DNA from: Prevotella sp.
GTDB lineage: Bacteria; Bacteroidota; Bacteroidia; Bacteroidales; Bacteroidaceae
NCBI GenBank assembly: GCA_016287755.1
Contig: JAEEWT010000017.1
Location: 1 to 64,000, forward strand
Length of the DNA: 64,000 bases
Direction of reading: 5' to 3'
A program made the translations under genes and the position numbers. Numbering within the stretch: position 1 is the stretch's first letter; every line of letters starts with the position of its first letter. Below the pieces are notes generated by a model. The model was not told the origin of the DNA. It did no database searches and saw nothing but the letters and a program-made list of their open reading frames with translations. Positions 61,422-64,000 of this stretch are shown piece after piece.

Positions 61422-61439
61422 GCGCATTCCTTTTGACTG

Positions 61440-61470
61440 CAAAGATACGATTAAGCGAGGACAATACAAA
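61440..61470 (-). promoter_or_regulatory. nadK promoter
   Basis: On the minus strand a -33 TTTG (61467-61470) and a -7 TATCTTTG (61440-61447) are 19 bp apart, the same geometry and flanks as at purL. The leader is about 12 nt to ATG 61421. Confidence 0.7.
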
Positions 61471-61660
61471 ATAAATAGGAATTTATTTTTATTGTCGAGC
61501 GTAAGTATCTTCGGCGAAGCCAAAGTACGATTAAGCGAGGACAATACAAAATAAATAGGAATTTATTTTTATTTTCGAACGAAAGTATCTTCGGCGAAGC
61601 CAAAGATACGATTAAGCGAGGACAAAACAAAGAATAATATTGTTTTTCTTTAATTTTGTC
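61440..61660 (-). repeat. promoter-carrying repeat, tandem copies upstream of nadK
   Basis: Three units begin at 61440, 61521 and 61601 (period 80-81 bp), the third incomplete. Each starts CAAAG(A)TACGATTAAGCGAGG and contains the AT-rich inverted repeat. The -7 box is intact in the first and third units; the second has lost one base (TACTTTG). They are reverse-complement relatives of 1784-1872. Confidence 0.85.
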
Positions 61661-61920
61661 GAGCGGAATTTGAACAACATCTAACCCTAATCTCTTGAGA
61701 CATCGATGTACAAAGGGTTTAAGACAGGTTAGATGATGCTCAAACATCTAACCATCATCTAACCCACATATCCCGTACATATCCTGTTCATTTTGTTATT
61801 CAGGTGAAACATGGGTTAAATGTAGGTTAGATGTACGGGATATGTTTAAGAAACATCTAACCCACGCCAAGGCCTTTATGACAGGGCATTTCAGAGATGT
61901 TGGGTTAGATGTTGGCATAT
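61661..61920. repeat. GGTTAGATG/CATCTAACC composite repeat, right copy
   Basis: Matches the left-end blocks at 52-150 and 586-700 in order of sub-motifs. It holds a perfect 14-bp inverted repeat (CATATCCCGTACAT at 61767-61780 and ATGTACGGGATATG at 61831-61844) plus several CATCTAACC units. No gene is seen here. Confidence 0.75.
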
Positions 61921-61949
61921 TTTCGCAGATTCATCATGATTATTAATTA

Positions 61950-62008
61950 TTCCCAACGTGGGAACTTTTTATTCCCAGTGTGGGAACAACTTGTTTCTAT
62001 GCAGGGAA
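61950..62008. repeat. near-palindrome array with 22-bp period, second locus
   Basis: TTCCCAACGTGGGAA (61950-61964) and TTCCCAGTGTGGGAA (61972-61986) start 22 bp apart. A decayed third unit (TTTCTATGCAGGGAA) sits exactly 22 bp further on. Same design as 31518-31576. Confidence 0.8.
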
Positions 62009-62063
62009 CTGAGAATCCCTTATTCTGCATAAATATTCAGGCATACCAAACACCGAGAGAGAA

Positions 62064-62086
62064 AACGTCAAACGCTGGGAGCGTTT
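62064..62086. repeat. 23-bp hairpin repeat, right copy
   Basis: Identical over 23 bp to 331-353, including the AAACGCT/AGCGTTT hairpin. Confidence 0.8.
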
Positions 62087-62252
62087 ACGCCATTCTCTCC
62101 CTCAAAGTGCCATACTTTCTAAATAGCTTATTATGAATATGCATAAGTATGCATTCCCATAGTCCCACAACCCTCACCTGTCGCTATAAGATGCCAAATT
62201 GGAGTATCAGTTGGAGATCGTAACTATATAGTGAAATGGAATAGGTGTTTGT

Positions 62253-62370
62253 GTTGTAAGATACCGATAGACACAGCATTTCAAAGCAGTAACAATTAGC
62301 AAAAGGCTAAAATTTTCGGGTTGAAAAAATGGCAAAAAAATGACGCCCTATAGAGCGTCAACTTTTTATT
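62253..62370 (+). ncRNA. candidate small RNA with tracrRNA-like layout
   Basis: The layout is: a 44-nt segment (62253-62296) that begins GTTGTA and ends GTAACAAT, like repeat or anti-repeat sequences of type II-C CRISPR systems; a small hairpin TTAGC-AAAAG-GCTAA (62296-62310); an unpaired A-rich spacer; then a terminator hairpin TGACGC/GCGTCA (62341-62360) and ACTTTTTATT. Its complement begins ATTGTTACTGCTTTGAAAT, which resembles from memory the GTTGTGATTTGCTTTCAAAT start of Bacteroides type II-C repeats. No cas gene or CRISPR array is in the window, and no clear promoter is seen. It may be an orphan tracrRNA, an unrelated small RNA, or chance. Confidence 0.4.
62341..62370. terminator. bidirectional terminator-like hairpin
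   Basis: TGACGC/GCGTCA stem with an 8-nt loop, flanked by seven A on the left and ACTTTTTATT on the right. On the plus strand it ends the small-RNA candidate. On the minus strand the stem is followed directly by seven T. Confidence 0.65.
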
Positions 62371-62676
62371 CTTAAAAGTTTACAAAATTTCGACATCAGT
62401 TTCAAATCGTAACCACTTTATGTTTTCCAAGGGAGAATTGTCCAAAATCTTACAATCCACACAAGAAATCTACTTGGAAACTAATGTGAATAATGTGCAT
62501 AATTCTCCCACTAATATGGATATTTTTTCCCGCATCCTACATTTTATTCTTGAAGTCATCTTTTCTGGCAATATTGCCCCTGATGTAAAAAACAACACAT
62601 TAATATAAGAATGCCATCTATACAGCAAGAAAAACGCTATCATTTGCCAATGAAACTTAATTTCAACACTTAAAGT
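62371..62676. other. AT-rich intergenic region
   Basis: No convincing gene. A 62-codon frame (62420-62608) has no recognisable features. A 9-bp inverted repeat (GGGAGAATT 62431-62439, AATTCTCCC 62501-62509) and a 19-bp imperfect direct repeat of 62206-62224 (at 62395-62413) are the only structures noticed. Confidence 0.5.
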
Positions 62677-62707
62677 ATTGTCGTGTGAAAGAAATTTTGT
62701 ATCTTTG
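62677..62707 (+). promoter_or_regulatory. abiE promoter
   Basis: A -33 ATTG (62677-62680) and a -7 TATCTTTG (62700-62707) are 19 bp apart. The start of the inverted repeat at 62709 follows directly. Confidence 0.65.
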
Positions 62708-62708
62708 C

Positions 62709-62737
62709 GGTCGGAAATATTTGTTATTATTCCGACC
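62709..62737. promoter_or_regulatory. inverted repeat at the abiE transcription start, probable AbiEi operator
   Basis: Perfect 8-bp arms GGTCGGAA (62709-62716) and TTCCGACC (62730-62737) with a 13-bp spacer. It covers the predicted transcription start and leader. AbiEi-type antitoxins are known to repress their own promoter through inverted repeats, so this is a natural binding site; in RNA it would also form a hairpin close to the 5' end. Confidence 0.65.
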
Positions 62738-62757
62738 ATAATTTATATACAAAATCA

Positions 62758-63357
62758 ATGGAGAATGCAGTAGTACAACAGATTAGGAAAAGGATTGCTC
62801 GCAGTAAGTTCGGCGAGATATTCTTTGTTTCTTCTTTCCCCCAGTATGATGTCGAGTACGTCACCAAGCTGCTCGCCATCTTTGAGAAAGAAGGATTGAT
62901 TACACGAATAGCCAAAGGTGTGTATGTCAAGGCACGTAAAACACGTTTTGGCATCCTTTATCCTTCGGCTTACGAATTGGTGAAAGAAATTGCCAAACGA
63001 GACAAGGCAAAAGTTATACCAACTGGAGCCACTGCCGCTAATCGCTTAGGATTCTCAACGCAAGTACCCATGAATACTATTTTTCTGACTACTGGGTCTG
63101 GGCGAAAATTGAAATTAGGGAATCGAACAGTGACTCTGAAGCATGGGGCACCTAAGAACTTTGCATTCCGTGGACGTTTGATGCCAGAATTGGTACAGGC
63201 ATTACGTAGCATTGGTGAGCATAACATCACTCAGGATGTTGAAGCGAGGATTGGACAACTGTTCACGGAAACTCCTGAGACTGACACCATAGAATATGAT
63301 TTATTGTTGGCTCCTGTATGGATGCGACAAGTTATAAAGAAAGGAATAAAGCAATGA
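62758..63357 (+). CDS. abiEi-like: AbiEi-like antitoxin / transcriptional regulator (DUF6088)
   Basis: A 199-residue protein with an N-terminal winged-helix domain (MENAVVQQIRKRIARSKFGE then VSSFPQYDVEYVTKLLAIFE and GLITRIAKGVYVK, about 1-60) and a C-terminal antitoxin-type domain (VIPTGATAANRLGFSTQVP, IFLTTGSGRKLKLGN). This matches the DUF6088/AbiEi group of type IV toxin-antitoxin systems against phage. It overlaps the next gene by 4 bp (ATGA). No good Shine-Dalgarno site precedes it. It probably represses the operon through the inverted repeat at 62709-62737. Confidence 0.88.
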   Translation: MENAVVQQIRKRIARSKFGEIFFVSSFPQYDVEYVTKLLAIFEKEGLITRIAKGVYVKARKTRFGILYPSAYELVKEIAKRDKAKVIPTGATAANRLGFSTQVPMNTIFLTTGSGRKLKLGNRTVTLKHGAPKNFAFRGRLMPELVQALRSIGEHNITQDVEARIGQLFTETPETDTIEYDLLLAPVWMRQVIKKGIKQ

Positions 63358-64000
63358 GCAAATGGATTGATTTCTCGCTCGATGAGCGAAAGGCGATGAT
63401 ACAAGGTGTGACCGAGGCACGGCAAATTGATGAAGCTGCTGCAGAGAAGGACTGGTGGGTAACGGCAGTGTTGTATACCCTTTTTCACACCAGTGTAACA
63501 GAATACCTGTTGTTTAAAGGTGGTACGAGTCTCAGTAAAGGCTGGGATATCATCAACCGATTCAGTGAAGATATAGATTTAGCATTGAGCCGTGACTTTT
63601 TTCTGAACGTCAAGCAACTCTCTTGTGCAAGCTGTACCAGTAATACGCAAATACATAATCTTCGAGAGAAAGGACAAGACTTTCTTTTTGGAGAGTTCAA
63701 GGACGAGTTATCGGCAAAACTTGTCGAGATGGGGCTTGAAGTAACTGTTCTCACAGACAATGACATAACCAATGAAAATGGTGAGCCAAGAAAAGTGCCA
63801 CACGACAAAGACCCTTCTGTGCTATACGTGCAATACCCTTCACTCTACAATAGCCAAGCGGCATACGCTATCCCTACGGTAAAAGTGGAGATCAGTGTAT
63901 TGTCGATGTCTGAGCCCTACGAAATGAGAAGAATTTCATCACTTATAGAGCAAGCGTATAAAGATAAAGATGAAGATGTTGATTCCGACCTCGTTCAAAC
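63354..64000 (+). CDS. abiEii-like: AbiEii-like nucleotidyltransferase toxin, cut by the window end
   Basis: Only the first 215 codons are visible; the frame is open at the end of the window. The nucleotidyltransferase motif is LLFKGGTSLSKGWDIINRFS then EDIDLAL near residues 53-80, which gives the GG(T/S)xLxK and DxD elements of AbiEii/MenT toxins. After activation by loss of AbiEi such toxins stop growth of infected cells, in characterised cases by modifying tRNA. It is translationally coupled to the antitoxin gene. Length and C-terminus cannot be judged. Confidence 0.88.
   Translation, partial: MSKWIDFSLDERKAMIQGVTEARQIDEAAAEKDWWVTAVLYTLFHTSVTEYLLFKGGTSLSKGWDIINRFSEDIDLALSRDFFLNVKQLSCASCTSNTQIHNLREKGQDFLFGEFKDELSAKLVEMGLEVTVLTDNDITNENGEPRKVPHDKDPSVLYVQYPSLYNSQAAYAIPTVKVEISVLSMSEPYEMRRISSLIEQAYKDKDEDVDSDLVQ

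Noticed and set aside
61422..61544. Upstream start for NAD kinase
   Set aside because: The extra codons cover the -7 and -33 boxes of its promoter.
61451..61747. 98-codon minus-strand frame upstream of nadK
   Set aside because: It is a translation of the tandem promoter repeats; the peptide repeats LYCPRLIVSL with the DNA unit.
62253..62296. A CRISPR array
   Set aside because: Only one copy of the repeat-like segment is present and no regularly spaced repeats are found, so it is reported only as a possible tracrRNA anti-repeat.
62420..62608. 62-codon frame in the AT-rich region before abiE
   Set aside because: No Shine-Dalgarno site or promoter, no family resemblance, and a similar-sized frame lies opposite. 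A real small protein cannot be excluded.

Overview
The window looks like chromosomal DNA of a gut or rumen Bacteroidales species, most likely a Prevotella-type organism. The evidence is the SusC/SusD/SusE/SusF-type lipoprotein operon, a hybrid two-component regulator, single-chain PurL, weak Shine-Dalgarno sites, and many promoters of the Bacteroidetes form TTTG-N(19-23)-TAnnTTTG. No rRNA, tRNA, transposase or CRISPR array was found.

Layout. 1-905 is repeat-rich DNA without a convincing gene, followed by a small exported protein (906-1730). purL (1902-5660) and a pair of half-size chromate-type transporters (5690-6820) follow. 6817-18392 is the first half of a starch system: a sugar MFS transporter and a LacI-type regulator on the minus strand, divergent from susC-susD-susE-susF-ompA. 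18521-31317 (minus) is a second glycan unit: a hybrid two-component regulator, GH3, an NAD-dependent epimerase-like protein, GH9 and an outer-membrane beta-barrel protein, but no SusC/SusD pair. 31684-39129 (plus) is the second half of the starch system: three GH13 alpha-amylase-type enzymes and a GH53 galactanase. 39242-48636 (minus) is a ten-gene run: a DUF3836-like exported protein, an ABC ATPase with two membrane proteins, a YtrA-type GntR regulator, a MacB-type ATPase with two permeases, a membrane fusion protein and a TolC-type channel. 48894-52712 (minus) holds an OPT transporter, a YitT-type membrane protein and a sirtuin. 52876-55319 holds three FKBP-type prolyl isomerases. 55459-58707 holds an Lrp regulator, a peptidase C26-M19 fusion and a glutaminyl cyclase-like lipoprotein. 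58704-61421 (minus) holds an MsbA-type ABC exporter and NAD kinase. 61422-62757 is about 1.3 kb of repeats, including a small-RNA candidate with tracrRNA-like architecture. The window ends inside an AbiE-type toxin-antitoxin pair.

How it fits together. A perfect 16-bp LacI-type palindrome lies between the LacI gene and susC. A one-mismatch relative lies upstream of the first amylase, at almost the same distance (61-62 bp) from the promoter -7 box. The first palindrome also covers the -33 element of the LacI gene's own promoter. One regulator could therefore control uptake (SusCDEF, MFS) and degradation (GH13 set) although the two loci are about 22 kb apart and separated by the GH9/GH3 unit. 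Likewise a 22-bp inverted repeat at the predicted start of the ABC/MacB operon is a good candidate target for the GntR protein encoded inside that operon.

The most unusual overall feature is the density of short dispersed repeats. They include a promoter-carrying repeat upstream of both purL and NAD kinase, near-palindromes spaced exactly 22 bp apart, GGTTAGATG-rich elements at both ends of the window, and several families of simple tandem repeats. One repeat has become part of the galactanase reading frame, and a similar event is likely in purL.
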